Shown: piece by piece, positions 17,297 through 25,782 of the stretch | Layout of the letters: each line of letters opens with the position of its first letter | Position numbering within the stretch: the stretch's first letter is position 1 | Assembly: GCF_014648435.1 (NCBI RefSeq) | Contig: NZ_BMRC01000028.1 | Coordinates: 1 to 64,000 of the forward strand | Length of the DNA stretch: 64,000 nt | Direction: 5' to 3' | Origin: Nonomuraea spiralis | GTDB lineage: Bacteria; Actinomycetota; Actinomycetes; Streptosporangiales; Streptosporangiaceae | Made by a program: the position numbers and the translations under genes | Notes under the pieces: generated by a model | Database searches by the model: none | What the model was told of the DNA's origin: nothing | What the model saw: the letters and a program-made list of their open reading frames with translations, nothing else

Positions 17297-17353
17297 CGTG
17301 CTCAGGGGACGACCATGAAGGGGGGAAGCGGCATCTCGGAAGAGGTTCCGCGC

Positions 17354-18694
17354 ATGAGTGTGAGCGATCTTCCGCGGCGGGCAGTCACCCGTTCTGCCAA
17401 GTTGGCCACCCTCCCGCTCGGGTTCGCCGGGCGGGCCGCCCTCGGGCTGGGCAAGCGCATCGGCGGCAAGTCCGCCGAGATCGTGGCCCAGGAGGTTCAG
17501 CAGCGTACCGCCGAGCAGATCTTCAAGGTGCTCGGCGAGCTCAAGGGCGGGGCGATGAAGCTCGGGCAGGCACTGTCGATCTTCGAGGCGGCGCTCCCGC
17601 CGGAGATCGTCGGCCCCTACCGCGCGACGTTGACCAAGCTGCAGGACGCCGCGCCTCCGCTGCCGGTCGCCACCGTTCACAAGGTGCTCACCGAGCAGCT
17701 AGGGGACGACTGGCGCAAACACTTCCTCTCGTTCGACGACCGGCCCACGGCCGCCGCCTCGATCGGCCAGGTGCACAAGGCCGTCTGGCACGACGGGCGC
17801 GAGGTGGCCGTCAAGATCCAGTATCCGGGGGCGGGCAAGGCGCTGCTCGGCGACTTCACCCAGCTGGCCCGGCTGGGCAAGATGTTCGGGGCGCTGCTGC
17901 CCGGCCTCGACATGAAGTCGCTGCTGGCCGAGCTGCGCGAACGGATCGCCGAGGAGCTCGACTACCTGCGCGAGGCGGAGGCACAACACGCGTTCGCGCT
18001 GGAGTTCAACGGCGATCCCGACTTCCACGTCCCCGACGTGGTGGCGGCCAACGAGATGGTGCTGGTCAGCGAGTGGATGGACGGCACTCCGCTGTCGCGT
18101 GTCATCACCGAGGGCACCAAGGAGGAACGCGACCACGCGGGGCTGCTGTTCGTCCGGTTCCTGTTCAGCTCGCCCGCCCGGGTCGGCATGTTGCACGCCG
18201 ACCCGCATCCGGGCAACTTCCGTGTCCTGGCCAACGGCAAGCTCGGGGTGCTCGACTTCGGCGCGGTCAACCGGCTGCCCGGCGGCTACCCGAAGGTCTT
18301 CGGGCAGCTCACGCGCATCTTCAACCAGGGCGACATGGACACCGTGATGACCGGTCTCCGCGAAGAGGGTTTCATCCGCCAGGACTTCGACATCGACCCC
18401 GACGCCCTGCGAGCCTTCCTCGCCCCGTACGTGGAGCCGACGGCCGTGGAGGAGTTCACCTTCAGCCGCGAGTGGTTGCAGGCCCAGGCCGCCAGCGTCA
18501 CCGATCTCCGTCCGACGAACGTGGTCCGCCAGCTCAACCTGCCGCCGTCGTACGTGCTCATCCACCGGGTGCACGCGGCGGGCGTCGGCGTCCTGTGCCA
18601 ATTGGGCACGACGGCTCGTTTCCGTGACGAGGTGATCCGCTGGGTACCGGGCTTCTACGACGACCCGAACGACGAGGCTCTCGCGATCAGGTGA
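17354..18694 (+). CDS. ABC1/ADCK (UbiB-like) atypical kinase
   Basis: A 446-aa protein-kinase-like protein. Start chosen at MSVSDLPRRAVTRSAKL, 9 bases after GGAAGAGG. An upstream ATG at 17315 would add 13 residues. UbiB signatures are all present: the KxGQ motif in GAMKLGQALSIFE (about residues 66-78), an Ala-rich loop AAASIGQVHKA instead of a Gly-rich loop, the VAVKIQYPG lysine, HADPHPGNF (catalytic loop) and LDFGAVNRL (metal-binding DFG). The family supports lipid or quinone metabolism and stress tolerance. In mycobacteria a homologue lies beside whiB7 as here. It is soluble, with no obvious membrane helix. Confidence 0.92.
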   Translation: MSVSDLPRRAVTRSAKLATLPLGFAGRAALGLGKRIGGKSAEIVAQEVQQRTAEQIFKVLGELKGGAMKLGQALSIFEAALPPEIVGPYRATLTKLQDAAPPLPVATVHKVLTEQLGDDWRKHFLSFDDRPTAAASIGQVHKAVWHDGREVAVKIQYPGAGKALLGDFTQLARLGKMFGALLPGLDMKSLLAELRERIAEELDYLREAEAQHAFALEFNGDPDFHVPDVVAANEMVLVSEWMDGTPLSRVITEGTKEERDHAGLLFVRFLFSSPARVGMLHADPHPGNFRVLANGKLGVLDFGAVNRLPGGYPKVFGQLTRIFNQGDMDTVMTGLREEGFIRQDFDIDPDALRAFLAPYVEPTAVEEFTFSREWLQAQAASVTDLRPTNVVRQLNLPPSYVLIHRVHAAGVGVLCQLGTTARFRDEVIRWVPGFYDDPNDEALAIR

Positions 18695-18812
18695 TCGGGG
18701 ATCGGGTGATGGCTTGAAGGGTGGGGCGCGGCTTCGGGCTGCTGACCGCTTGTCCTGGTTCGTGCCATCCGCCCAGTAGGGGGAGGTGTCCGGTGGGGCA
18801 TCGCCTCGCTGG

Positions 18813-19229
18813 TCAGGGGCGCTGTTCCTGGATGCGGATCAGATTGCCTGCGGGGTCGCGGAAGGCGCAGTCGCGGACTCCGTACGGTTGGTCCATCGGC
18901 TCCTGGACTATCTCGGCGCCGCTGGCCTTCAGTCGTTCGAAGGTGGCGTCGAGGTCCGTGGTGGCGAGGTTCACGCCGGCGAAGGTGCCCTTGGCCATCA
19001 TCTCGGTGATGGTACGGCGTTCGTCGTCGGTGATGCCGTAGCCGTTGGCGACCGGCGGCTGCAGGACGATGGAGGTGTCCGGCTGGCCGGCGGGGCCCAC
19101 CGTGAGCCAGCGCATTCCCTTGTATCCGACGTCGTTGCGTACCTCGAAGCCGAGGGCGTCACGGTAGAAGGCCAGGGAGGCTTCCGGATCGGTGTGCGGG
19201 AGGAAGCTGGAGTGGATGGTGATGTCCAT
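18813..19229 (-). CDS. VOC (glyoxalase/bleomycin-resistance fold) family protein
   Basis: A 138-aa protein with two beta-alpha-beta-beta-beta halves. The first is SSFLPHTDPEASLAFYRDALGFEV. The second runs from GVNLATTDLDATFERLKASGAEIV to the family end GVRDCAFRDPAGNLIRIQE. The ATG at 19229 gives the standard N terminus MDITIHSS; upstream codons run into the AraC gene. The AraC-type regulator gene begins 464 bases further upstream and ends 20 bases before this ATG, so the two form a likely regulator-enzyme pair. The substrate is unknown. Confidence 0.9.
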   Translation of the reverse strand: MDITIHSSFLPHTDPEASLAFYRDALGFEVRNDVGYKGMRWLTVGPAGQPDTSIVLQPPVANGYGITDDERRTITEMMAKGTFAGVNLATTDLDATFERLKASGAEIVQEPMDQPYGVRDCAFRDPAGNLIRIQEQRP

Positions 19230-19249
19230 GGAAGTCACGCTAATTGGGG

Positions 19250-19693
19250 CTAGGTAAGCGCGGTCTCTCGGTTCCTGATGGGTCTGGTCACCTGTTTCGC
19301 CACGCACGACGGCATGCCGGCGGTCGCGCTCGCCGCCCGCTGGCGGTAGACGCTCGGTGGCACGCCGACCAGCTCGGTGAAGCGGGTGCTGAAGCTGCCC
19401 AGCGAGGAGCAGCCGACCGCGAAGCAGACTTCGGTGACGCTCATGTCGCCGCGGCGCAGGAGTGTCATGGCGCGTTCGATGCGGCGGGTCATCAGGTAGC
19501 CGTACGGGGCCTCGCCGTAGGCCCGGCGGAATTCGCGGCTGAGGTGGCCGGCTGACATGTTCACGCCGCGGGCCAGGGCTTCCACGTCCAGTGGTTGTGC
19601 GTAGTCACGGTCGATGCGGTCGCGTACGCGGCGCAGCAGGGCGAGGTCACGCAGGTGCTGCGCTTCGGCGGGTCTGCTGGTCACATGCGCCAT
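19250..19693 (-). CDS. AraC-family transcriptional regulator (short form)
   Basis: A 147-aa protein consisting almost only of the AraC DNA-binding domain. The first HTH is around DVEALARGVNMSAGHLSREFRRA and the second around MSVTEVCFAVGCSSLGSFSTRFTELVGVPPSVYR. No sensor domain precedes it. It lies directly upstream of the VOC gene on the same strand, a common pairing in actinobacteria in which the regulator controls the VOC gene; that control is inferred from position. Confidence 0.9.
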   Translation of the reverse strand: MAHVTSRPAEAQHLRDLALLRRVRDRIDRDYAQPLDVEALARGVNMSAGHLSREFRRAYGEAPYGYLMTRRIERAMTLLRRGDMSVTEVCFAVGCSSLGSFSTRFTELVGVPPSVYRQRAASATAGMPSCVAKQVTRPIRNRETALT

Positions 19694-20150
19694 CGTACGT
19701 CGCCCGGGTGCCGCCCGGCACCGCCGACCACCTGGCTTCCGCAGCGTACGCGGATCGATGCCCCTGCTCCCCGCAGCTCTCTGTACGACGGGACCGCCCG
19801 CCGCGGCGCGCCCTTCTCCGCACAGCAGGCGTCACCGCAGCACAGGCGGCAGCACAACGGGCACCGGCGACACGAGCGGCGGACGTATGGCACGCGGGCC
19901 AGGGCCTGGGCGACGTGTGCGGTGGGAGGCCGGCTCGCGGTTGGGGCGGCGCCTCGCTCGTGGAGGCAGGCCGGGAGGGTGCCTCGTAGGGGGGATGGCC
20001 CAGGAAGGCGCCTCGCAAGGAGGGGCGGGGCTCCTCGCCTGTGAGGGCGCGCCGGGAGGGTGTCTCGCAAGGGAGACGCGGCCCGGGCCGGGGGCCTCGT
20101 CCGTGAGGGCGGGGCGGGAGATCGCGGCGGGTTGCCGGGGAAAAGGGAAA
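19694..20150. other. GC-rich intergenic region with imperfect repeats
   Basis: About 450 bases without a supportable gene. Long frames here lack good starts and use low-complexity Arg/Gly/Pro residues. The right half contains several loose copies of GGGAGGG and CTCGCAAGG blocks (about 19970-20080). I see no tRNA or recognisable RNA. It separates the AraC/VOC unit from the whiB7 unit terminator. Confidence 0.5.
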
Positions 20151-20175
20151 AGCCGGGCGCTGGGTGCGCCCGGCT
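20151..20175 (-). terminator. terminator downstream of the whiB7 unit
   Basis: A 10-bp perfect stem (AGCCGGGCGC and complement) with a 5-base loop. On the minus strand it is followed by TTTTCCCTTTTCC, a good U-rich tail. It lies 54 bases after the stop of the 64-aa gene and would end the whiB7 transcript. Confidence 0.75.
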
Positions 20176-20229
20176 CTTTCTGTCAGGTGGGGATCGGGAG
20201 ATCCTGCGCCGGCGGCAGGACCTCCCGGG

Positions 20230-20424
20230 TCACACCTGCCGGCTCAGCGCCTTTCGCAAGCGGTCGTTGGCCCGCTTGACCTCGCGTCGCGCCCGCTGTA
20301 CGCGGCTGATGCGCAAGATGAGACGCTGCTCCTCCGCCTCGCGGTGGAGAGTTTGTATTCGGTCGTTTACCAAGTCATGAAAAAGATACGGCACGGCCAG
20401 GCTCCTGGTGGAATGAGTGCTCAT
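20230..20424 (-). CDS. small basic helical protein downstream of whiB7, 64 aa
   Basis: Family not recognised. From the ATG at 20424 the product is MSTHSTRSLAVPYLFHDLVN..., a short protein that is very rich in Arg, Leu and Glu over residues 20-60 and should form one long amphipathic helix or coiled coil. It lies 44 bases after the whiB7 stop, before the terminator at 20151-20175, so it should be on the whiB7 transcript. Its ribosome binding site is weak (GAGAGAG more than 12 bases upstream). Real gene status is likely from codon use and position, but function is unknown. Confidence 0.6.
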   Translation of the reverse strand: MSTHSTRSLAVPYLFHDLVNDRIQTLHREAEEQRLILRISRVQRARREVKRANDRLRKALSRQV

Positions 20425-20468
20425 GGGTATTTCGGTTCTCTCTCGCTCGTAGGGTCGGACGATGGTGG

Positions 20469-20738
20469 TCAGGCAGCGACCGGGTGCTTGCGGGGACGCC
20501 CGCGCGGACGCTTGCGGGGAACAACCGTTCCCCTGAGGATCAGTTCGCCGCCCCAGACGCCCCACGGCTCCTCGCGCTCAAGCGCGCGGGCCAGGCAGGC
20601 CTGCTGGATCGGGCAGCCGCCGCAGAGAGCCTTGGCGAACTCGACGTCCTCGGGTGACTCTGCGAACCACAGGTCAGGGTCGGTACGACAGGGGATCTTG
20701 GCTTCGTCGATCAGGTCCATGATCGTCTTCGCCCCCAT
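20469..20738 (-). CDS. whiB7: WhiB7 (WblC)-type transcription factor with AT-hook
   Basis: An 89-aa iron-sulfur transcription factor. Four cluster-binding cysteines are at residues 17, 39, 42 and 48. The WhiB turn GVWGGE is at 60-65. The C-terminal AT-hook RGRPRK (79-84) is the feature that sets WhiB7 apart from other WhiB proteins. WhiB7 binds AT-rich promoters with the housekeeping sigma factor and induces intrinsic antibiotic resistance genes. The ATG is preceded by AAGGAG at ideal distance. A long leader with a uORF and an intrinsic terminator lies upstream (20739-21150), the arrangement by which ribosome-targeting drugs induce this gene family. UvrD2 lies upstream across the tesB gene, as part of the conserved locus. 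Confidence 0.93.
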   Translation of the reverse strand: MGAKTIMDLIDEAKIPCRTDPDLWFAESPEDVEFAKALCGGCPIQQACLARALEREEPWGVWGGELILRGTVVPRKRPRGRPRKHPVAA

Positions 20739-20816
20739 CTGCTTCTCCTTTTGATCGATCTTTTTGATCTTGGTCTGGCACCTCGGAGGGGATCGGGGAC
20801 CGCGGACAAAACAAAG

Positions 20817-20849
20817 AGGCCGCGGATCCTGTGTGCGGATCCGCGGCCT
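20817..20849 (-). promoter_or_regulatory. attenuator terminator in the whiB7 leader
   Basis: A perfect 13-bp stem (AGGCCGCGGATCC and complement) with a 7-base loop. On the minus strand it is followed by TCTTTGTTTTG, a U-rich tail. It lies 78 bases upstream of the whiB7 ATG and begins 19 bases after the uORF stop codon. This is the geometry of a premature terminator controlled by translation of the uORF. A competing pairing may form between CTGTGCGG in the 3' end of the uORF and the CCGCACACAG that spans the first arm and loop; that pairing is inferred. Confidence 0.82.
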
Positions 20850-20868
20850 GGGGGCTGCTATGTGCCGG

Positions 20869-21135
20869 TCAGGTTATGACCGGAGCATCCCTCCAGGGTT
20901 GCGGACCGCACAGTCCACCCTTGGTGAGCTGGTTGGTCGGGACAGCGATACCTGCGCCATAGACAGGAGCGCCTTGCGGAACGGCGACAGCCACGTGGGC
21001 TCGCGCACGGAAGGCGGCGGCCTGGATACGGGCAGACTTCTCCCGCCGCAGCTTGGCCGGCCCATCAGCGAGCCTCACCGAGTCACGGCATGCGGAAGCG
21101 AGCCACTGCGTGGTCGTCATCTTGATGCTCATCAC
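20869..21135 (-). CDS. leader uORF of whiB7, 88 codons
   Basis: An open frame with GTG start and an excellent ribosome binding site (GGAGGT, 8 bases before the GTG; complement of 21142-21149). The peptide starts MMSIKMTTTQW and ends PWRDAPVIT. It has no domain and an ordinary composition. Its stop lies 19 bases before the attenuator hairpin. I interpret it as the regulatory uORF of whiB7, whose translation state would decide whether the terminator forms; the peptide itself may have no function. AT-rich DNA around 21215-21260 is the best place for the promoter. It could instead be an independent small protein gene. Confidence 0.65.
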   Translation of the reverse strand: MMSIKMTTTQWLASACRDSVRLADGPAKLRREKSARIQAAAFRARAHVAVAVPQGAPVYGAGIAVPTNQLTKGGLCGPQPWRDAPVIT

Positions 21136-21335
21136 CGGGGCTCACCTCCACTCATCAGATCGTCGGAAACAGGAGTGTCCGACTCGCTTGTCCATGACCC
21201 TAAACCGGGAAGCCGGGAAGGGGCAACATATTTTCTACCTGCGATTTTGTGACACAACTACGCTCAAGCAGCGACAGTCACACAGCGTCTGCGACGGCGC
21301 CTGTGACAGCTCACGTGACGGCGTCCGTAGCGGTG

Positions 21336-22205
21336 CTACTTCGCCACGCGGATCATCGCCTCCTGGACGACGGAGACGACCAGCTCGCCCGACGCGGTGA
21401 ACATCTCGCCGCGCGCGAGCCCCCGAGCGCCCGCCGACCACGGCGCCTCCTGGGCGTACAGGAGCCAGTCGTCGGCCCTGAACGGGCGGTGGAACCACAT
21501 CGCGTGGTCCAGGGAGGCGCCGATGACGTTCGAGGCTCCCCAGGCCATCCCGTGGGCCAGCAGGATCGTGTCCACGAGCGTGAAGTCCGACGCGTACGCG
21601 GCCAGCACGACGTGCAGCAGCGGGTCGTCGGGCAGGTCGGCGTCGTAGCGGAACCACACGTTGGTCTGGGCGCTGCGCAGCTCGGGGTTCAGGTGCGCCT
21701 CCCACGTCAGCGGCGAGACGTAGCGCGCGTCCACGGGTCGCGGGCGCGAGAGCCATTCCCGCAGCTCGGGGTGGTCGCCCAGCACCTCCGACATCCTGTT
21801 CTGGAACGTCGGCAGCGTCTCGGGGGCGGGCACGACGGGCGCCACCGACGCCTGGTGCTCCACGCCCTCCTCGAAGATGTGGAACGAGGCCGACATCGTG
21901 AAGATCGCCTTGCCGTGCTGGACGGCGACGATCCTGCGCGTGGTGAACGAACGGCCGTCGCGCAGGCGCTCGACGTTGTAGACGATGGGGATCGACGGGT
22001 CGCCCGGCCTGATGAAGTAGGCGTGCAGGGAGTGGACGTGCCGGTCCTTGGGGACGGTGCGGCCGGCCGCCACGAGGGCCTGCGCCGCCACCTGGCCGCC
22101 GAAGACGCGCTGGATGCGTTCCTCCGGGCTTCTCCCCCGGAAGATGTCCAGCTCGATCTGCTCAAGGTCGAGCAGATCGAGCAGCTCTTTCAGCGCCTCG
22201 TTCAC
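21336..22205 (-). CDS. tesB: TesB-type acyl-CoA thioesterase II
   Basis: A 289-aa double-hotdog thioesterase that hydrolyses acyl-CoA esters in the cytoplasm. Signatures: RVFGGQVAAQALVAAGRTV, then HSLHAYFIRPGD, the motif ASDFTLVDTILLAHG holding the catalytic Asp region, and MWFHRPFRADDWLLYAQEAPWSAGARGLARG in the second hotdog. The GTG start follows GAGGGG. It lies between uvrD2 and the whiB7 leader, in the same direction. Its promoter is not obvious. Confidence 0.92.
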   Translation of the reverse strand: MNEALKELLDLLDLEQIELDIFRGRSPEERIQRVFGGQVAAQALVAAGRTVPKDRHVHSLHAYFIRPGDPSIPIVYNVERLRDGRSFTTRRIVAVQHGKAIFTMSASFHIFEEGVEHQASVAPVVPAPETLPTFQNRMSEVLGDHPELREWLSRPRPVDARYVSPLTWEAHLNPELRSAQTNVWFRYDADLPDDPLLHVVLAAYASDFTLVDTILLAHGMAWGASNVIGASLDHAMWFHRPFRADDWLLYAQEAPWSAGARGLARGEMFTASGELVVSVVQEAMIRVAK

Positions 22206-22361
22206 AGGGCCCCCTCACAGACGAATATTCCATGGACAAGTCTGACGTGCCACGCTTGTTCCCCCAAACCCGCCCTGCGTTGGCGGAATGCTCCCATCTC
22301 GCTGTTTCGCCCGGTGGAGAAGGAACTCACGCGCGCGGGGACCGGCCGTACGTGAGGGATC

Positions 22362-24404
22362 TCACCCGCGGCACAGGGCCAGGACGGCCTCGCCGTAGCG
22401 GTCGACCTTGACCCGGCCGATGCCGGCGATCGACAGCAGCTCCTGTTCGGTGGCCGGCGCACGTTCGGCGATGGCCTGCAGCGTGACGTCGGTGAAGACG
22501 ACGTACGGCGGGATCTTGGCCTCCTTGGCGGTGGCCGTACGCCAGGACTTGAGGCGTTCGAGCAGGGCCTCGTCGTACTCCGCGGGACAGGTCGCGCAGC
22601 GGCCGAGTTTCTGCTCCGTCGCGGCCACCAGCGTCTTGGCGCAGACGCGGCAGCTCACCGGCGCGGCGACCTTGCGGCGCTCGCCGGCCGGGGTCGTCAC
22701 GCGCGGGGGCGTCGAGGCGCGGCCGGTCAGCCCGTCGAGGAAACGCGAGGGCCGGCGGCCCTTGCGCCCGCCGGGCGCGCGGGCGAGCGCCCAGGACAGC
22801 GACAGGTGCTCGCGGGCGCGGGTGACGCCCACGTAGAGCAGGCGGCGTTCCTCCTCGATCTGTTCCGGGGTCTCGGCGTAGATGATCGGCAGCATGCCGT
22901 CGGTGAGGCCGACGAGGAACACCGCGTCCCATTCCAGGCCCTTGGCGGCGTGCAGCGAGGCGAGCGTGACGCCCTCCACCGGCGGCGCGTGCTGCTCGGA
23001 GGCGCGGCGTTCCAGCTCGGCGACGTACGCGGGCAGGTCGGCGCCCTCGGCGGCCATGTCCTCGGCCAGGTCGGCCAGCGCCTTCAGCGACTCCCACTTC
23101 TCCCTCGCCTTGCCGCCGCCGGGCGGGTTGGGGGTCAGGCCGACCCCGGACAGGATGTGGTGCACCTCCGAGGCCAGCGGCTCGCCCGCGGCCGACCGGG
23201 CGGCGCCGCGCAGCAGCACGACCGCCTGCCGCACCTCGGGACGCTCGAAGAAGCGCTCGGCGCCGCGCAGCACGTACGGGATCTCGGCCTTGGACAGGGC
23301 CTCCTCGTACGACTCCGACTGGGAGTTGACCCGGAACAGCACGGCGATCTCGCGCGAGAGCACGCCCTTGTCCAGCAGCTTCCTGATCGCCCGCGCCACG
23401 CCCGCGGCCTCGGCGGGCTCGTCGTCGTAGTCGGAGAAGACCGGGTTGGGGCCGTCGGGGCGCTGGGCGATGAGTTCGAGGCGGTTGGGGGACTTGGACT
23501 TGGCGATGACCAGGTTGGCCAGGTTCACGACCTGGGGGGTGGAACGGTAGTCGCGCACCAGTTTGATGACGGCGGCGCTCGGGTGCTCGACCGCGAAGTT
23601 GGTGAGGTAGCGGGGGCTCGCGCCGGTGAAGGAGTAGATGGTCTGGTTGGGGTCGCCGACCACGCAGATGTCGTCGCGTCCGCCGAGCCAGGTGTCGAGC
23701 AGGAGCTTCTGCAGCGGGTTGACGTCCTGGAACTCGTCCACGACGAAGTAGCGGTACTGCTGGCGGATCTGGGCCGCGACCTCCTGGTGCTCGGTCATCA
23801 CGGCGGCGGTCAGCTCAAGGATGGTCTCGAAGTCGACCAGGTGGCGTTCGCGCCTGACGCGCTCGTACGCGTCGTAGAGCCGGGCCACCTCCTCCGGGGA
23901 GCCAGGTGGGGTGCGGTGGTGCTTGGCGGCGGCGGCCACGTAGTCTTCGGGGCCGATCTGGGAGACCTTGGCCCATTCGACCTCGGCCGCGATGTCCCGC
24001 AGCTCGGACCGGTCGGGATTTTTCCGGATCTGGCGGCAGGCTTCGATCAGCACCGGCAACTTCGACTCGATGACCGAAGGGGCCTCGCCGCCGATCACCC
24101 GGGGCCAGAAGTAGGTGAGCTGGCGCAGCGCGGCCGCGTGGAACGTACGGGCCTGGACGCCCGGAGCCCCCAGCGCGCGCAACCGCTGCCGCAGTTCCCC
24201 CGCCGCCCGCGTGGTGAACGTCACCGCCAGCACGCTGGACGCGTCGACCACCCCGCTGCGCACCGCGTGGGCGATGCGGTGGGTGATCGCCCTGGTCTTG
24301 CCCGTGCCCGCGCCCGCGAGCACGCATACGGGGCCGCGCACCGCCTCGGCGACCGCCCGCTGCTCGGGGTCGAGGCCGCTCAGGACGTCATCCACGCTGT
24401 TCAC
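22362..24404 (-). CDS. uvrD2: UvrD2, SF1A ATP-dependent DNA helicase with tetracysteine and HRDC domains
   Basis: A 680-aa 3'-5' helicase. The GTG start is preceded by AGAGGAAG. N-terminal motor motifs: LNPEQ-like Q motif LDPEQRAV, Walker A AGAGTGKT, VDEFQDVNPLQ (motif II) and GDPNQTIYSFTGA (motif III). Later motor motifs are VRDYRSTPQVV and LASLHAAKGLEWDAVFLVG, then LLYVGVTRAREHL. After the motor comes a four-Cys module (CRVC and CATC, 15 residues apart), then a C-terminal HRDC domain (TLQAIAERAPATEQELLSI...). This layout is that of actinobacterial UvrD2, involved in DNA repair and essential in M. tuberculosis. It lies divergently from the secreted hydrolase gene. Confidence 0.94.
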   Translation of the reverse strand: MNSVDDVLSGLDPEQRAVAEAVRGPVCVLAGAGTGKTRAITHRIAHAVRSGVVDASSVLAVTFTTRAAGELRQRLRALGAPGVQARTFHAAALRQLTYFWPRVIGGEAPSVIESKLPVLIEACRQIRKNPDRSELRDIAAEVEWAKVSQIGPEDYVAAAAKHHRTPPGSPEEVARLYDAYERVRRERHLVDFETILELTAAVMTEHQEVAAQIRQQYRYFVVDEFQDVNPLQKLLLDTWLGGRDDICVVGDPNQTIYSFTGASPRYLTNFAVEHPSAAVIKLVRDYRSTPQVVNLANLVIAKSKSPNRLELIAQRPDGPNPVFSDYDDEPAEAAGVARAIRKLLDKGVLSREIAVLFRVNSQSESYEEALSKAEIPYVLRGAERFFERPEVRQAVVLLRGAARSAAGEPLASEVHHILSGVGLTPNPPGGGKAREKWESLKALADLAEDMAAEGADLPAYVAELERRASEQHAPPVEGVTLASLHAAKGLEWDAVFLVGLTDGMLPIIYAETPEQIEEERRLLYVGVTRAREHLSLSWALARAPGGRKGRRPSRFLDGLTGRASTPPRVTTPAGERRKVAAPVSCRVCAKTLVAATEQKLGRCATCPAEYDEALLERLKSWRTATAKEAKIPPYVVFTDVTLQAIAERAPATEQELLSIAGIGRVKVDRYGEAVLALCRG

Positions 24405-24551
24405 CCGATCTTCCTCTCCCACCAAGTGGCGCCGAAGCACTTTATTCTGGCAACATGCGGCCCGACGTATGTTCATAGTCACCGAGATGCAAAGAACTGG
24501 TCTCTTCCCCCACAATGGGGCCGACCATGCTGCATGGGGGAAAGGAAGGCC

Positions 24552-25448
24552 GTGCGAACAGCGGTTTCCGTGAGCGCGCTCGTGCTCGCTGCCGTGGCGC
24601 TCACACCCTCTGTCGCGCTCGCGGCCGAGCCGCCGGTCCCCGTGGTGACGAATCCCACAGACCCCGACGGTCTCGGCGGCCTGGCCACGGAGACCCTTTC
24701 GTACGGTTCGCAGCAGCACCAGGACATGGACGTCTGGTGGACGCCCGACGGCCAGAAGCGGCCCGGCGTCTTCCTGATCCACGGCGGCTGGTGGTCGGGC
24801 GGCGACAAGAAGTACATGAAGGAGATCACCCGCAGCTACGCCGACCTCGGGTACACGGTCTTCAACATCAACTACCGCCTCTCCGGCGCGGCCCCCTGGC
24901 CGGCGCAGCGCACCGACGCGCTGACCGCCATCGCCACGGCCCGCAAGCACGCCGACCGGTGGTCCTTCGACGCCGGCAAGTACGTCGTCGTCGGTTTCTC
25001 GGCCGGCGGGCACATCGCCGCCTCGGTCGGCACGTACGGCAACGGCATCGCCGGGCTGAAGGGCGTGGTCGGGCTCTCGCCGATCATCTCGCCGCTGCGG
25101 GCGTACTCCGACGGCGAGAAGACCGCCAACCTGGACAAGCGCAAGCTGCGCGAGGCCGCCATCCGGCTGGCCGGCGGCTGCGAGCCCAAGGGCAAGTGCT
25201 CGCGCATCTGGGCGAGCATGGAGGTCGCCTGGCACGCCAGCGCCAAGGACGCGCCCATGCTGACCGTCCACTCCGAGGACGAGTTCGTGCCGCCGACGCA
25301 GAGCCAGTTGCTCAAGCAGATGCTCGGCCAGGTGGGCGTGCCGATGACGATCATGACCGCCCCGGGCACCAACCACAGCGCCCCGCTCTACCGGGAGCCG
25401 GGCGTGGCCGAGCGGGTGCAGGCGTGGATCGCCGAGCGAATCGGCTAG
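24552..25448 (+). CDS. secreted alpha/beta hydrolase (esterase-like)
   Basis: A 298-aa protein with a Sec signal peptide (residues 1-24, cut after VALA). The alpha/beta hydrolase fold has the oxyanion motif HGGWW at 77-81, nucleophile S150 in GFSAGGH, and candidate acid D243 and base H275 (TNHSAP). The architecture resembles BD-FAE/lipase-type carboxylesterases. Start GTG at 24552 follows GGAAGG. A codon later in the frame would remove the signal peptide. It is divergent from uvrD2 and followed by mrx1 on the same strand after 85 bases. Natural substrate unknown. Confidence 0.88.
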   Translation: MRTAVSVSALVLAAVALTPSVALAAEPPVPVVTNPTDPDGLGGLATETLSYGSQQHQDMDVWWTPDGQKRPGVFLIHGGWWSGGDKKYMKEITRSYADLGYTVFNINYRLSGAAPWPAQRTDALTAIATARKHADRWSFDAGKYVVVGFSAGGHIAASVGTYGNGIAGLKGVVGLSPIISPLRAYSDGEKTANLDKRKLREAAIRLAGGCEPKGKCSRIWASMEVAWHASAKDAPMLTVHSEDEFVPPTQSQLLKQMLGQVGVPMTIMTAPGTNHSAPLYREPGVAERVQAWIAERIG

Positions 25449-25533
25449 TGGCCCTCGGGTAGGGATTAAGCGGGCGCCTCCACGTTGTTGCACCGAGCGC
25501 CTGATTTTCCTGACCTTGGAGGGACAACCCGAC

Positions 25534-25782
25534 ATGGCGCTCACGGTCTACAGCACTACCTGGTGTGGCCCCTGCAAGCGGCTGAAGTCGCAACTCGCCC
25601 GCGAGGGCATCAGCTTCAAAGAGATCGACATCGAGCGCGACCCCGCCGCCGCCGAGTTCGTCATGAGCGTCAACAACGGCAACCAGACCGTGCCGACCGT
25701 GGTGATCGAGACCTCCCACGGCCGGATCGTCCGGACCAACCCCTCCGCTCGCGAGGTCAAGGCCCTGCTCGAAGCGGCCTGA
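25534..25782 (+). CDS. mrx1: mycoredoxin-1-like glutaredoxin-fold protein
   Basis: An 82-aa thioredoxin-fold protein. The active site WCGPCKRL is at residues 9-16, the cis-Pro loop is QTVPTVV, and the N-terminal strand is MALTVYSTT. Mycoredoxins use mycothiol to reduce mixed disulfides in the actinobacterial cytoplasm. The usual Mrx1 active site is CGYC, whereas this one reads CGPC. The ATG at 25534 fits the family better than the in-frame TTG at 25516, though GGAGGG lies 12 bases before it. The stop abuts the convergent nudC stop with no spacer. Confidence 0.9.
   Translation: MALTVYSTTWCGPCKRLKSQLAREGISFKEIDIERDPAAAEFVMSVNNGNQTVPTVVIETSHGRIVRTNPSAREVKALLEAA

Noticed and set aside
20869..21135. 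Independent protein-coding gene rather than leader uORF
   Set aside because: Cannot be excluded, but its tight position before an attenuator-like hairpin and whiB7 makes a regulatory uORF more likely.
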